Shown here one piece after another: positions 1-9,362 of a DNA stretch of 64,000 bases (positions are counted from its first letter, which is position 1; each line of letters opens with the position of its first letter). Origin of the DNA: Nocardia crassostreae (GTDB taxonomy: Bacteria > Actinomycetota > Actinomycetes > Mycobacteriales > Mycobacteriaceae); the NCBI RefSeq assembly GCF_001613405.1, contig NZ_BDCH01000010.1, forward strand, positions 120,982 to 184,981. Reading direction: 5' to 3'. Below the pieces are notes generated by a model. The model saw nothing but the letters and a program-made list of their open reading frames with translations. It was not told where the DNA came from and did no database searches. The position numbers and the translations under genes were made by a program.

Positions 1-1364
1 GGCGCTTGGTTGGCCTGGGTGAGAATCGACCCGATATTGCGCGAATCGTCGGTGACGATGATCAGCTGCACCGGATCGGACTTGCGCAGCGGAAAGACCT
101 CGTCGAAGTGCTCCTGCTCCAGACGCGTCGGATTGTCCGGCGGCAGATAGGTTTCCGAGATGCCGCCGAACTGCAGGTTCTTCACCGGGATGATGAGCAG
201 CAGCAGCACGATGGTCAGCGGGATGGCCACCTTGAGCGGGTGCTTCATGACCCACGCGGTCTGCCATCCCCAGAAGCTGTTCTCCACCTCGTCGGCGGTC
301 TTGGTCTTGCGAATCCACTTGAGTCCCAGCATGTCCACGCGCGGGCCGAGAACGCTCAGCAGCGCGGGCAGCACGGTCAGCGCGGAGACCATGGCCAGCA
401 GCACCGCGGCGATGGTGCCGTAGGCGACGGACTTGAGGAAGCCCTGCGGGAACAGCAGCATGCCCGCGCTGGCGGCGATGATCATGGTCGCCGAGGACGT
501 GACGGTGCGTCCGGCCGTCATGACCGAACGCCGCACCGCCGCCTTGGTGTCATAACCCTCGGCCAGTTCCTCGCGGAACCGGCTCACGATGAACAGGCCG
601 TAGTCGATGGCCAGGCCCAGGCCGATCATGGACACCACGGCGGAGACGAACGAGTTCACCTCGGTGAACTTGGTCAGCGCCATGATGATGCCATTGGAGG
701 CCAGAATGGTCAGGCCGCCGATGATGAGCGGCAGCGCCGCGGCCACCACACCGCCGAAGATGAAGAACAGCAGCACCGCGACGGCCGGAAGCGCCAGCAG
801 CTCCATGCGTTTCACATCGCTGGCAATGGTGTCGTTGAGCGTGAAGGCGATCGGCTGCAGACCCGCGACCTCGACCTTGATGCCGGGAATCGCGAAGGCG
901 TCCTTCACCTTGTTGTAGTTCCGCAGCATCTCGGTGTCGTTATTGCCCTCGAGGGCCAGGGACGCGAAGGCGTACTTCTTGTCCTTGCTGCCCGCGACGT
1001 TCGGAATCCACTCGCCGGTATCGGTTTTCCAGTAGGCGCCGTTGACCTTCGTGATCAGCGGGTATTCCTGGGGCAGGCTGTTGAGCTTGTCGACGACCTT
1101 CTTGCTGAAGTCCTCGCTGTCGATGTTCTCGCCGTCGGGCGCGGTGAACAGCAGCAGGATGTCGGCGCTGTGATCGCGCCCGTAGACCTCGTCCTTCAGC
1201 TCAGCGGCCTTGACCGACTGAGAATGCGGATCGAACCACCCGCTGGAGCTGAGATGGTCTCCGAGTCCGAGCCCGAACACGCCGAGCGCGAGGAATCCGG
1301 CGACGGCTACGCCCAGAACGGTGAAGCGCAGCTTGTAGACCAGGTCGCCCCAGCGGGTGAACAC
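1..1364 (-). CDS. mmpL3: MmpL3-type trehalose monomycolate transporter, N-terminal part (cut by window edge)
   Basis: This is an RND/MMPL-superfamily inner-membrane flippase; MmpL3 moves trehalose monomycolate across the plasma membrane for mycolate wall assembly. About 454 codons are visible and the C-terminal half lies outside the window. The translation begins VFTRWGDLVYKLRF, has one early membrane helix (about residues 12-34), a large periplasmic loop, then a helix bundle. Asp254-Tyr255 in GLGLAIDYG corresponds to one of the conserved proton-relay Asp-Tyr pairs of MmpL3; the second pair would be in the missing half. The GTG start shares one base with the TAG stop of the upstream NYN gene, so translation is probably coupled. 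The NYN-trmB-mmpL3 order matches M. tuberculosis Rv0207c-Rv0208c beside mmpL3 (Rv0206c), which separates it from other MmpL paralogues. Confidence 0.9.
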   Translation of the reverse strand, partial: MFTRWGDLVYKLRFTVLGVAVAGFLALGVFGLGLGDHLSSSGWFDPHSQSVKAAELKDEVYGRDHSADILLLFTAPDGENIDSEDFSKKVVDKLNSLPQEYPLITKVNGAYWKTDTGEWIPNVAGSKDKKYAFASLALEGNNDTEMLRNYNKVKDAFAIPGIKVEVAGLQPIAFTLNDTIASDVKRMELLALPAVAVLLFFIFGGVVAAALPLIIGGLTILASNGIIMALTKFTEVNSFVSAVVSMIGLGLAIDYGLFIVSRFREELAEGYDTKAAVRRSVMTAGRTVTSSATMIIAASAGMLLFPQGFLKSVAYGTIAAVLLAMVSALTVLPALLSVLGPRVDMLGLKWIRKTKTADEVENSFWGWQTAWVMKHPLKVAIPLTIVLLLLIIPVKNLQFGGISETYLPPDNPTRLEQEHFDEVFPLRKSDPVQLIIVTDDSRNIGSILTQANQA

Positions 1365-2110
1365 TAAGCGACTCCTCGTGCGGGACGGGAGGTGAGCAGC
1401 GCCGACAGCGGCCGGAACGGCTGCAGCCAGGCTCCCTCGTCGGGCAGCGAATCGAGGCTGACCCGGGGCAGCGGTTCACGGAACACGCCCGGGATGTCCT
1501 CGAGATCGATGAACTCGAGAATATCCGACGTGACCGCCCAACTCGCGTGCTCGCGGAATCCCAGCACCTGAACCGGCACGCCGGTGGCGGCGATCTCCTC
1601 GAGCGGTGCGCGGAAGGCCTGGCCATCGGCGGAGGCCACCATGATATCGGCCAAACCCGCACCGCGACGGCGTAGTTCGATATGGGCCAGCATGTCGGAG
1701 TCGACATCGGAATCTTCGTCGATCTTGGGCTTGGCGAAGACGGCATAGCCGACATTGCGCAGCGCCTCCACCCACGGCCGCACCACATCGGCGGTGCCGG
1801 GGGCGATATTGGTGAAGACCGTCGCCTCGGGTTCGACGCGGGTCACGCTGCCCACGGATAGTTCCGCGGTGCGCGCCAGCAGCCAGCGGCCGAGCGCATC
1901 GAAGCGGGGGCGATAGGCGGCTGTCGGGCGGCCGCCGAGAATCGCGCCGAGACCCATATCGAGGTTCGGTGCGTCCCAGACGAGCAGCACGCGGCGCACA
2001 TCCGCGGGGCCGCCCGGAATGGCCGGGCCGCCCGTTAGCTCCCCCGAGGCAGTGCCGTGCATTATTTCGGCAACATCCGCGACCTCCGGGGCCATCTCAC
2101 TGACGCTCAT
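1364..2110 (-). CDS. NYN-domain (PIN-like) protein, Rv0207c-type
   Basis: A 248-residue protein resembling NYN/PIN-like ribonuclease domains. Acidic residues expected of such a metal site are visible: WDAPNLD (45-51), DSDVDSDM (133-140) and ASADGQAF (159-166). The N-terminal 40 residues are low-complexity and probably disordered. It is predicted cytoplasmic with no membrane helix. The start ATG overlaps the trmB stop by four bases (ATGA), and its own stop overlaps the mmpL3 start, so it sits inside a tightly coupled operon. The same position is held by Rv0207c in M. tuberculosis. RNase activity is inferred from the fold motif only; the biological substrate is unknown. Confidence 0.8.
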   Translation of the reverse strand: MSVSEMAPEVADVAEIMHGTASGELTGGPAIPGGPADVRRVLLVWDAPNLDMGLGAILGGRPTAAYRPRFDALGRWLLARTAELSVGSVTRVEPEATVFTNIAPGTADVVRPWVEALRNVGYAVFAKPKIDEDSDVDSDMLAHIELRRRGAGLADIMVASADGQAFRAPLEEIAATGVPVQVLGFREHASWAVTSDILEFIDLEDIPGVFREPLPRVSLDSLPDEGAWLQPFRPLSALLTSRPARGVA

Positions 2111-2910
2111 GATTCGATCTTCCCCCAGATGAACTCGCTGATGGCGCTACCCGCGCGGAGTCCTTTGCTTTCGAACTTGGTAATCGGGCGTTCAAAACCG
2201 ATTGGTGCCTTTTCACGATACGCCTCCGGATCCCCACCGGTGGTCTCATTCATGCCGATGAGCTGGGATTCTCCCGCTCCGACCGCGGCAATCCACTCTG
2301 CGTAATCGGCGTGGTCCGTGGCGACATGCAACACGCCGCCGGGGCGCAGGCGATTCGCGATGAGTGTCACGGTCTCGGGCTGGAGCAGCCGTCGCTTGTG
2401 ATGGCGCGCCTTGGGCCACGGGTCCGGGAAGAACACCCGAACGCCCGTCAGCGACTCCGGAGCAATCATGTGTTCCAGAACGTCGACCGCATCTCCGCGC
2501 AACAACCGGATATTGCCGATGTTTTCGCGTTCCACCCGCTGCACCAGCTGCGCCAGGCCCGGCCGGTACACCTCGATGCCGATCAGATTGAACTCCGGTT
2601 CGGCCTGCGCCATGGCCGAGGTGGCCGTGCCGGTGCCGCAGCCGATCTCGATGATGAGCGGTGCGCTGCGGCCGAACCAGGCGTCGGCGTCGAGCGGATC
2701 ATCGGAGACGTCCCGGCCGATCACCGGCCACATGCGCTCCCAGGCCGCTTCCTGCGACGGCGAGATCGCGCCGCGGCGGGCGCGGAAACTGGTGACCCGG
2801 GGGTAGAGCCGATTGCCCTTGGGGTGATCGGCATCACCGGCCTGCTCGGCGGACCGCGGCCCGGGGACTGACTCGGCAGTATGGTTCGCGGCGTCGTTCA
2901 CGGGCCCCAT
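2107..2910 (-). CDS. trmB: tRNA (guanosine(46)-N7)-methyltransferase TrmB
   Basis: TrmB uses S-adenosylmethionine to make 7-methylguanosine at position 46 of tRNA variable loops. The 267-residue protein has every family hallmark: SAM-binding IEIGCGTG (87-94), GIEVYRP (111-117), the FFPDPWPKARHHKRR signature (160-174), TDHADY (198-203) and the C-terminal TKFESKG (244-250). The first 45 residues are a variable extension, common in actinobacteria. It lies 17 bases downstream of the lipase gene and overlaps the NYN gene by four bases, so it is the second cistron of a leftward operon ending in mmpL3. Confidence 0.95.
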   Translation of the reverse strand: MGPVNDAANHTAESVPGPRSAEQAGDADHPKGNRLYPRVTSFRARRGAISPSQEAAWERMWPVIGRDVSDDPLDADAWFGRSAPLIIEIGCGTGTATSAMAQAEPEFNLIGIEVYRPGLAQLVQRVERENIGNIRLLRGDAVDVLEHMIAPESLTGVRVFFPDPWPKARHHKRRLLQPETVTLIANRLRPGGVLHVATDHADYAEWIAAVGAGESQLIGMNETTGGDPEAYREKAPIGFERPITKFESKGLRAGSAISEFIWGKIES

Positions 2911-2927
2911 TGTCCAGTGTTGGCTAA

Positions 2928-4313
2928 TTAGCGCAGCAATCGACCACGAGTTCGGGCATGTGCCCTCAAGCAGGCTGCCAGGCCCGACACCTCGGCGGTG
3001 GACGGCGCCGGTTCCCGGGTCAGGGCCAGGCCGAACGTGACACGCATTGAGGTAGTGGCCATTTCCAGCATGCCGCGCCAGCGGGACGGGGCCAGGGCAA
3101 CTGACCAGACGGTTCTTGTCGTGGGGGCTTGCAGCGGCACGTCCGCAATGCGATCGGCCAGCCAGTCCAAGCTCAGGGGCGTCGACAGCGGCAGCAGCGA
3201 GAAATGCTCACTGAGACGGTCGCGCACGTACCAGACCGCCGCACCGCCCTCGCGGTAGCGCTGTACCTGACCGTCGATTCCGGTCACTTGAATGATCTGG
3301 TCGTTCATGGGTTGCACCACCAGCACCGGGCAGGCGGGCGCGGTATTGCCCAGGCGCATGTCGTCGAACATGGGCTCCAGGTCCGGGAGCACCTCGTCGA
3401 GAGGACGGTGCAGGTAGTCGTCCATGCGGCGGCCGATGAGCAGCGGCAGAGCCGCGATCGGGCCCAGGCTCTGCGCGCGCTCCAGAATCCGGCGGCCCTC
3501 CGGCGTGAAATCCTTGGCCACCACCTCGGCCAGCGCCGGATACACCCGGTGCAAGGCGGCAATGACAATGGCCGGGAATCCGGCGTACATGCTGCCGTTC
3601 AATCGCAGGAACACATTCCGGGGATCGCCGACCGGCGCGCCCAGCACCGCGCCCACAATATTCAGTTCGGGCGCGTACTCCGGGGCCATTTCGATCGCCC
3701 AGGAACTGGCCATGCCGCCGCCCGAATAGCCCCAGACCGCGATCTTGGTCTCCGGCCGCAGGCCCAGCGGCGCGAACCGCAAGGCGGCGCGCACACCGTC
3801 GAGCGCGCGGTAACCGGGCTCGCGGGCCGCGCCGAAATTACCGTCCGGGCCCTCGTGATCGGCAATGCTCACCGCCCAGCCGCGGCGCAGCGCACCGGCG
3901 ACCAGCATCCATTCCAGCTGGGTGATGGAGCCGGGCGCGAGCGCCCCGAGTTGCAAGGCATAGGAGGGCGCGCACCGATCGGTGACGGCATCCTGGGCCG
4001 ACTGGAAGGCCAGCAGCGGCCGATCCGCATCCGGTGCAGCGCCTTTGGGCAGCAGCACGGTGGTGACCGCGACCTCGGGGCGGCCGTGCAGGTCGCTGCT
4101 GCGGTAGAGCAGCTGCCATGCCGTCACCTGCTGCGGAACCACGCCGAGCAGCGCCAGCTCCACCGGCCTGCTGCGCAGGATCGTGCCCGGGGCTTGCAGA
4201 TTGAAGCCCCTGGGCGCTCGGAAGAAGGGATCGCGGCTGGGCGGCAGCGGCCGACCAGCCGCGGGTCTATCGGCGTTATCGGTCCCCCCGACCGCCTCGG
4301 CGGTGAGCGTCAT
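2928..4313 (-). CDS. Secretory-lipase (LIP) family alpha/beta hydrolase
   Basis: A 461-residue protein of the LIP family of triacylglycerol/ester hydrolases. The nucleophile elbow is GYSGG (195-199, Ser197); the likely acid is Asp338 in PMNDQ and the likely base His370 in SEHFSLL, giving a complete triad in the expected order. ATG 4313 was chosen because an AGGAGG Shine-Dalgarno lies about six bases upstream; an open frame extends further upstream but has no ribosome site and reads as Arg-rich noise. No convincing signal peptide follows this start, so despite the family name it may be intracellular or exported another way. It is the first gene of the lipase-trmB-NYN-mmpL3 operon. M. tuberculosis has no lipase here, so it is probably an insertion into a conserved locus. 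Natural substrate unknown. Confidence 0.85.
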   Translation of the reverse strand: MTLTAEAVGGTDNADRPAAGRPLPPSRDPFFRAPRGFNLQAPGTILRSRPVELALLGVVPQQVTAWQLLYRSSDLHGRPEVAVTTVLLPKGAAPDADRPLLAFQSAQDAVTDRCAPSYALQLGALAPGSITQLEWMLVAGALRRGWAVSIADHEGPDGNFGAAREPGYRALDGVRAALRFAPLGLRPETKIAVWGYSGGGMASSWAIEMAPEYAPELNIVGAVLGAPVGDPRNVFLRLNGSMYAGFPAIVIAALHRVYPALAEVVAKDFTPEGRRILERAQSLGPIAALPLLIGRRMDDYLHRPLDEVLPDLEPMFDDMRLGNTAPACPVLVVQPMNDQIIQVTGIDGQVQRYREGGAAVWYVRDRLSEHFSLLPLSTPLSLDWLADRIADVPLQAPTTRTVWSVALAPSRWRGMLEMATTSMRVTFGLALTREPAPSTAEVSGLAACLRAHARTRGRLLR

Positions 4314-4565
4314 CGCAACCTCCTCCTCGTGTCCCGGCTGCCGGACGCGAGAGGAATATCGCCGAAGCCGTGATCTGCGTAACAGCCGACGAAAGGGCAA
4401 CATTAGGTGACGCGGGGGTGTCTGTGAAGAGCCGTCGCACCGAATTGTGCTGCCGCACAGGTAGACCCGATTCACACGCCGGGACGTGTCCCGGTGAGCG
4501 GACAATCCCGCACCGACCTGGCCGAACCTCCCACGCGCGCAACCCCGCTGAACTAGGCTGCCCGC

Positions 4566-5273
4566 GTGCCGCCCGGGCGACTCCCGCGCATCCAGGTCAC
4601 CGGCCGTGCCCGCGCCGGAAAGACTACAGTATGTAATGCCTTGTCGCTGCGCTCCGCCGAGGAAACGACCCCGATCGACGAACCCGGGCAACCGGATCCG
4701 ACTCTCGACGCCGACCTGATCCTCTACATCCTCGCCGGATCACTCCAGCCCGCCGACCGTCGCGCCCTCACCGCCATCCCCCGCGACCGCGTCCTTGTCA
4801 TCCTCAACAAGGCCGACACCATCGGCACCCGCTGGTCCGACGCCGCGACCGCCGCCGAATCCCACAGCGCCACCCTCGGCCTGCCCGTCTTCCCGGTGGT
4901 CGCCACCCTGGCCGCCCACACCCGCGCGGGCACTCTCACCACCGCCGATATGCAAACCCTGCACCGTCACCGCACCCGCACCGACCCGGCCTTCACCCTC
5001 GCCCCGGGCCTCTTCAACGCGCCGGACCTCGGCATCGACACCGCCAACCGGCAACTCCTCCTGACCCGCTGGGAGCTCTACGGCGTCGCCTGCGCCCTCA
5101 CGGCCCTCCGTCACGACCCGACCCTGCCCCCGCGCACCCTCCTGCACGTTCTGCACTGCGCCAGCGGAATAGACCCCGTCCACGAGGAACTCCACCGCCG
5201 CTACGAGCCGATATCGATACCCCACGCTCCCGAAATTCCCCTTGCGCGAATCGCTTCGCCGCTTGTCGAGTGA
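4566..5273 (+). CDS. P-loop GTPase-like protein (position of Rv0209)
   Basis: A 235-residue protein with a Walker A/G1 motif GRARAGKT (13-20) and a G4-like NKAD (81-84) after a hydrophobic strand (RVLVILNKAD), so guanine-nucleotide binding is likely. DADLILYIL (48-56) may stand in for the G3 strand but lacks the usual DxxG. The GTG start is divergent from the lipase operon across a 252-base gap, and the next gene begins 15 bases after its stop. The pair occupies the place of Rv0209-Rv0210 between trmB and pckA. Function is not known. The partnering with a membrane-anchored coiled-coil protein recalls bacterial dynamin-like GTPase pairs, which is inference. Confidence 0.7.
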   Translation: MPPGRLPRIQVTGRARAGKTTVCNALSLRSAEETTPIDEPGQPDPTLDADLILYILAGSLQPADRRALTAIPRDRVLVILNKADTIGTRWSDAATAAESHSATLGLPVFPVVATLAAHTRAGTLTTADMQTLHRHRTRTDPAFTLAPGLFNAPDLGIDTANRQLLLTRWELYGVACALTALRHDPTLPPRTLLHVLHCASGIDPVHEELHRRYEPISIPHAPEIPLARIASPLVE

Positions 5274-5288
5274 CCGGATCAGGCTGCC

Positions 5289-7253
5289 GTGCGGGCAAGC
5301 CGTTTCCGGGGCTGGAACGAATTACCGGTGTTGGACCTCGACCCGGCATCAGCCCACCACACGCATCCGCCCGAGCCCACGGCATTGCCCGGGCCGACTG
5401 TGGTGCCCGGTGATTCAGTGCGGGGGAGGGCGGCTGAGCCGGACTGTCATTCGGATGCGGGGGAACGATTTCCGGCCGGGTTGTCGCTTCCGGTGCCCGA
5501 GCGGTCCGTGTCCGCGGTCGAGGCGTCCCGGTCCGCGGTATCGCCGTCGTTCGCCTCGCTGTCGTTGCCGCCGGTCGAGTCGATTCCGCCGGAGGCCGCC
5601 TCGCCGCGGCCGGAAAGTGATGGACGGCCTACTGATTCGGGCGGCGCTGTGCCCGCCCCGGAGGCGGGTGCGAGCTCGGATGAACGGGAAGCCGTGCGGC
5701 CGAGGCGGGGTGCGGAGTCGGCGACATTGCGGGCGGCGGGCCTCGACCCGCGGGCCGAGGTGGTGGTGGCGCGTTGGAATCCGCATGGGCTCGCGTTGCT
5801 GCGGGCGCTGTGTTCCGGTCGGACGGGTACCGCCGGATCGGTTGGGCTGATCGGCGGGGACGATGTCAACGCGCTACTGCTGCGCACGGAACTGGCGCGG
5901 TTCACGCCGCGGGTCGCGGTCCACGTGGTTGCCGAGAGCGATCTCGGCGCGCCGCCGGACCAGATGGCTGAGCCGATCCTGCCGATCCTGCCGATCACGG
6001 CGATTGCGGAGCTGGCGCCGGTCGCGCTGATCGTGCTCGACGGGGGAACCCCGGTCGGCGCGGACCTGCTGCGGGTAGTGCGGGGGCTGCGGGCGGATGG
6101 CACGCGGATCGTGTTCGCGCTGGACGGGATTCACGCACACGCTGAATGGGAGGCGGTGCGGGCGCGGGATATCGCGCTGCTGGGGGCGGAGTTCGAGTCG
6201 ATCGGCGAGGTCGAGGTGATCCCGGTGTCGGCGCGCCTGGCGGGCGTCGCGCGGGCCAATGGTGATGGGGCGCTGCTGGATCGGTCGGGGGTGGGGTTGT
6301 TGCATGCGCGACTGGTGGCCGCTGCGGGGGCGGGGGCCGTGGCGGATCAGGCGGCCATCGTGCGGGCGCGGGTGGTCGCGGAGACGCGGCGGCGGATCGA
6401 GCAGCAGTTGGAGAAGTTGCATGCTGGCGGGGATGTGGCGGCGCTGCGGGAGGAGCGGGCGCGGATGCTGGCGGTGGGGGATGGCGGGCGGGGGACCGCG
6501 CTGGCCATGGTGCGGAATCGGTCGCATTTGGCGCGGGTGGATTTGGTGCACGAGGTGGGTGCGCGAATACGGGCGGCCAATGCGGGGCTGCGGAGTGAGG
6601 TCGAGCGGTTGGCGCGCGGGGGGCATAAGAGTTTCCCGCGGCGCGCGCAGCAAACAGTGGAAAAACTCACATATGAGATCGACCGCCTGATTCGCCGGAG
6701 AATCCAGGAATTGGCGCGGCAAATCGAGCAGGCGCTGGGTGATTCGGAGTGGGAAATCGGGGGCGGGGAACAGCCGCCGACACCGCGTATCGGGCCCGAT
6801 CCGCAGCCGCGCTGGCGGGGTGTCGAGGACCATCTGCTCATTGCGTTCGGGGCCTCGGCCGGATTCGGTTTCGGGCGGTTCGTGGTGGCGCCGCTGACGT
6901 GGTGGGAGGCGCTGGACTACGCGATCATCCCGGTCAGTTTGATCTTCGGTGTCACGGTCGCGGGGTGGGTGGTGCGGGCGCGGCGGCAGCTCGCGGAACG
7001 CGCTCACCTGCAGCAATGGGTCTCCGAGGGGCTGGTGAACGTGAAGGCGCAGCTGGAGCAGCGGGTGACCGCGGCGCTGGTCGCGGCGGAGGAGCGGCTG
7101 ACCGAGCAGGTGGTCGGGGCGGCCACCGCGCATATGGTCGAAACGGACTTGCGGGTCGGGGAATTGGAGGCGCAATTGCGGCAGGCGGCGCACCGGAGAC
7201 CGGGCCTCACCTCGGCATGCGAACGTGACCTTGCCGCGCTCGAATTCGGATAG
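5289..7253 (+). CDS. Membrane-anchored coiled-coil protein, possible degenerate dynamin-like partner
   Basis: A 654-residue protein of unrecognised family. Residues 1-150 are Pro/Ser/Glu-rich and probably disordered. Residues 155-340 look alpha/beta with GTPase-like strands ([27 protein letters not shown]) but no P-loop is visible. Residues about 350-500 are strongly helical and charged ([26 protein letters not shown]). Two membrane helices follow at about 515-565, then another helical tail with [10 protein letters not shown]. The layout of nucleotide-binding-like head, helical stalk, membrane segment and stalk resembles dynamin-like proteins, with the upstream P-loop protein supplying nucleotide binding. 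It starts with GTG 15 bases after the upstream gene. In M. tuberculosis, Rv0210 holds this position. The dynamin comparison is an inference from architecture. Confidence 0.7.
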   Translation: MRASRFRGWNELPVLDLDPASAHHTHPPEPTALPGPTVVPGDSVRGRAAEPDCHSDAGERFPAGLSLPVPERSVSAVEASRSAVSPSFASLSLPPVESIPPEAASPRPESDGRPTDSGGAVPAPEAGASSDEREAVRPRRGAESATLRAAGLDPRAEVVVARWNPHGLALLRALCSGRTGTAGSVGLIGGDDVNALLLRTELARFTPRVAVHVVAESDLGAPPDQMAEPILPILPITAIAELAPVALIVLDGGTPVGADLLRVVRGLRADGTRIVFALDGIHAHAEWEAVRARDIALLGAEFESIGEVEVIPVSARLAGVARANGDGALLDRSGVGLLHARLVAAAGAGAVADQAAIVRARVVAETRRRIEQQLEKLHAGGDVAALREERARMLAVGDGGRGTALAMVRNRSHLARVDLVHEVGARIRAANAGLRSEVERLARGGHKSFPRRAQQTVEKLTYEIDRLIRRRIQELARQIEQALGDSEWEIGGGEQPPTPRIGPDPQPRWRGVEDHLLIAFGASAGFGFGRFVVAPLTWWEALDYAIIPVSLIFGVTVAGWVVRARRQLAERAHLQQWVSEGLVNVKAQLEQRVTAALVAAEERLTEQVVGAATAHMVETDLRVGELEAQLRQAAHRRPGLTSACERDLAALEFG

Positions 7254-7477
7254 TTGCAGGTCCGAGGTTTCGACCAGGTACCGACTGGACAACCCGATTC
7301 CATCCGACGGGATATATGGCGTTAACCTCTATGGCAGGAACCTGGGCGTCCGCTTGGTCCTTGTACACGCCGTCCAGCCAGGACGTGCATCCTGCAAGCC
7401 AGGTGGGTGCCTTGCCGCATTTGGTGGCACCCGGTGTCGCGAGCGCCGAGCGCCCCCCATCTCAGGAGAGTTGTTTC

Positions 7478-9304
7478 ATGACCTCAGCGACCATTCCTGG
7501 TCTTCACGATGGCACCGCGCCCACCGAGCACAAGGAACTGCTTGCCTGGGTACAGGAGGTCGCAGAACTCACCCAGCCCGACCGCGTGGTCTGGGCGGAC
7601 GGGTCCGAGGCGGAGGCCGAGCGCCTATCCGAGCAGCTGGTCGCCGCGGGCACCTTCAAGAAGCTGAACGAGGCCAAGAAGCCCAACTCCTACCTGGCAC
7701 TCTCCGATCCCTCCGACGTCGCGCGCGTCGAATCTCGCACCTACATCTGCTCCAAGTCCGAGGCCGACGCCGGTCCGACCAACAACTGGGTCGATCCGAC
7801 CGAGATGCGCGCCACCATGACCGAGCTGTACCGCGTCTCCATGAAGGGCCGCACCATGTACGTGGTGCCCTTCTGCATGGGCCCGCTCGGCGCCGCCGAC
7901 CCCAAGCTCGGCGTGGAGATCACCGACTCCGAGTACGTCGTCGTCTCCATGCGCGTCATGACCCGCATGGGCGCGGCCGCGCTGGAGAAGCTGGGCACCG
8001 ACAAGCCGTTCGTGAAGGCGCTGCACTCCGTGGGCGCGCCGCTGGCCGAGGGCCAGGCCGACGTGCCGTGGCCGTGCAACGACACCAAATACATCACCCA
8101 CTTCCCCGAGGACCGCGAGATCTGGTCCTACGGCTCGGGTTACGGCGGCAACGCGCTGCTGGGCAAGAAGTGCTACTCGCTGCGCATCGCCTCGGCCATG
8201 GCCCACGACGAGGGCTGGCTGGCCGAGCACATGCTCATCCTCAAGCTCATCTCGCCGGAGAACAAGGGGTACTACATCGCCGCCGCATTCCCGTCGGCCT
8301 GCGGTAAGACCAACCTCGCCATGATCCAGCCGACCATTCCGGGCTGGCGCGCCGAGACCCTCGGCGACGACATCGCGTGGATGCGCTTCGGCGCCGACGG
8401 CCGCCTGTACGCGGTCAACCCGGAATTCGGCTTCTTCGGCGTCGCGCCGGGCACCAACCACAGCTCGAACCCGAATGCCATGGCCACCATGGAGGTCGGC
8501 AACACCGTCTACACCAATGTCGCGCTCACCGACGACAACGATGTGTGGTGGGAGGGCCTGGAAGGCACCCCCGACCACCTCATCGACTGGAAGGGCAACG
8601 ACTGGTTCGAGCGCGAGTCGGAAACCCTCGCCGCGCACCCGAACTCGCGCTACTGCACGCCGATATCGCAGTGCCCGACCCTGGCTCCGGAATGGGACGA
8701 CCCGCAGGGCGTGCCGATCTCGGCCATCCTCTTCGGCGGCCGCCGCAAGACCACCATCCCGCTGGTGACCGAGTCCTTCGACTGGCAGCACGGCGTGTTC
8801 ATGGGCGCCACCGTCGGCTCCGAGCAGACCGCCGCCGCCGAGGGCAAGGTCGGCACCGTGCGCCGCGACCCGATGGCCATGCTGCCGTTCATGGGCTACC
8901 ACGTCGGTGACTACCTGAACCACTGGATCACCCTCGGCAAGAACGCCGACGCCCAGGCGCTGCCGAAGATCTTCTACGTCAACTGGTTCCGCCGCGGCGG
9001 CGACGGCCGCTTCCTGTGGCCCGGATTCGGCGAGAACTCCCGCGTGCTGGAGTGGATCGTGAACCGCATCGAGGGCACCGCGAACGCCGAGGCCACCCCG
9101 ATCGGCCATGTCCCGCACGCCGCCGACCTCGACCTCGAGGGCCTGGACGTGAACGCCGCCGACGTCGACGAGGCGCTCGCGGTCAATGTCGAGGAATGGC
9201 AGCGCGAGATCCCCTCCATCGAGGAGTGGTTCGAGTTCATCGGCGACAAGCTGCCCTCCGGGCTCCGCGACGAGTTCGAGGCGCTCAAGCAGCGTCTGGG
9301 CTGA
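7478..9304 (+). CDS. pckA: GTP-dependent phosphoenolpyruvate carboxykinase
   Basis: PEPCK (GTP) interconverts oxaloacetate and phosphoenolpyruvate, the gateway to gluconeogenesis when growing on fatty acids or acetate. The 608-residue length is close to the M. tuberculosis enzyme. The kinase-1 loop FPSACGKTN (271-279) carries the reactive Cys275 and Lys277 of the GTP-type enzyme. ATG 7478 follows AGGAGAG by a normal spacing; an upstream in-frame ATG at 7316 would add 54 residues with no family resemblance. The 224-base gap before the start should hold its promoter. A strong hairpin follows 17 bases after the stop. Synteny with mmpL3-trmB matches Rv0211. Confidence 0.97.
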   Translation: MTSATIPGLHDGTAPTEHKELLAWVQEVAELTQPDRVVWADGSEAEAERLSEQLVAAGTFKKLNEAKKPNSYLALSDPSDVARVESRTYICSKSEADAGPTNNWVDPTEMRATMTELYRVSMKGRTMYVVPFCMGPLGAADPKLGVEITDSEYVVVSMRVMTRMGAAALEKLGTDKPFVKALHSVGAPLAEGQADVPWPCNDTKYITHFPEDREIWSYGSGYGGNALLGKKCYSLRIASAMAHDEGWLAEHMLILKLISPENKGYYIAAAFPSACGKTNLAMIQPTIPGWRAETLGDDIAWMRFGADGRLYAVNPEFGFFGVAPGTNHSSNPNAMATMEVGNTVYTNVALTDDNDVWWEGLEGTPDHLIDWKGNDWFERESETLAAHPNSRYCTPISQCPTLAPEWDDPQGVPISAILFGGRRKTTIPLVTESFDWQHGVFMGATVGSEQTAAAEGKVGTVRRDPMAMLPFMGYHVGDYLNHWITLGKNADAQALPKIFYVNWFRRGGDGRFLWPGFGENSRVLEWIVNRIEGTANAEATPIGHVPHAADLDLEGLDVNAADVDEALAVNVEEWQREIPSIEEWFEFIGDKLPSGLRDEFEALKQRLG

Positions 9305-9320
9305 TCACAGCGGCACTACG

Positions 9321-9358
9321 GGCGAGGGCCGTCCACCTGCGGGTGGGCGGCCCTCGCC
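9321..9358. terminator. Hairpin terminator between convergent pckA and LysR genes
   Basis: An 11-bp perfect stem (9321-9331 with 9348-9358) is extended inside by CCACC/GGTGG. It lies between the pckA stop and the stop of the convergent LysR gene (9363), so it can serve both strands. There is no clear U-tract. Confidence 0.75.
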
Positions 9359-9362
9359 GTTG

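Noticed and set aside
6..1367. 453-codon plus-strand frame at the window start
   Set aside because: The opposite strand encodes a clear MmpL3 with helices and the Asp-Tyr motif; the plus frame is His/Gln-rich noise.
4314..4691. N-terminal extension of the lipase
   Set aside because: Arg-rich, no ribosome site, and it overlaps the divergent GTPase gene; ATG 4313 has a strong AGGAGG.
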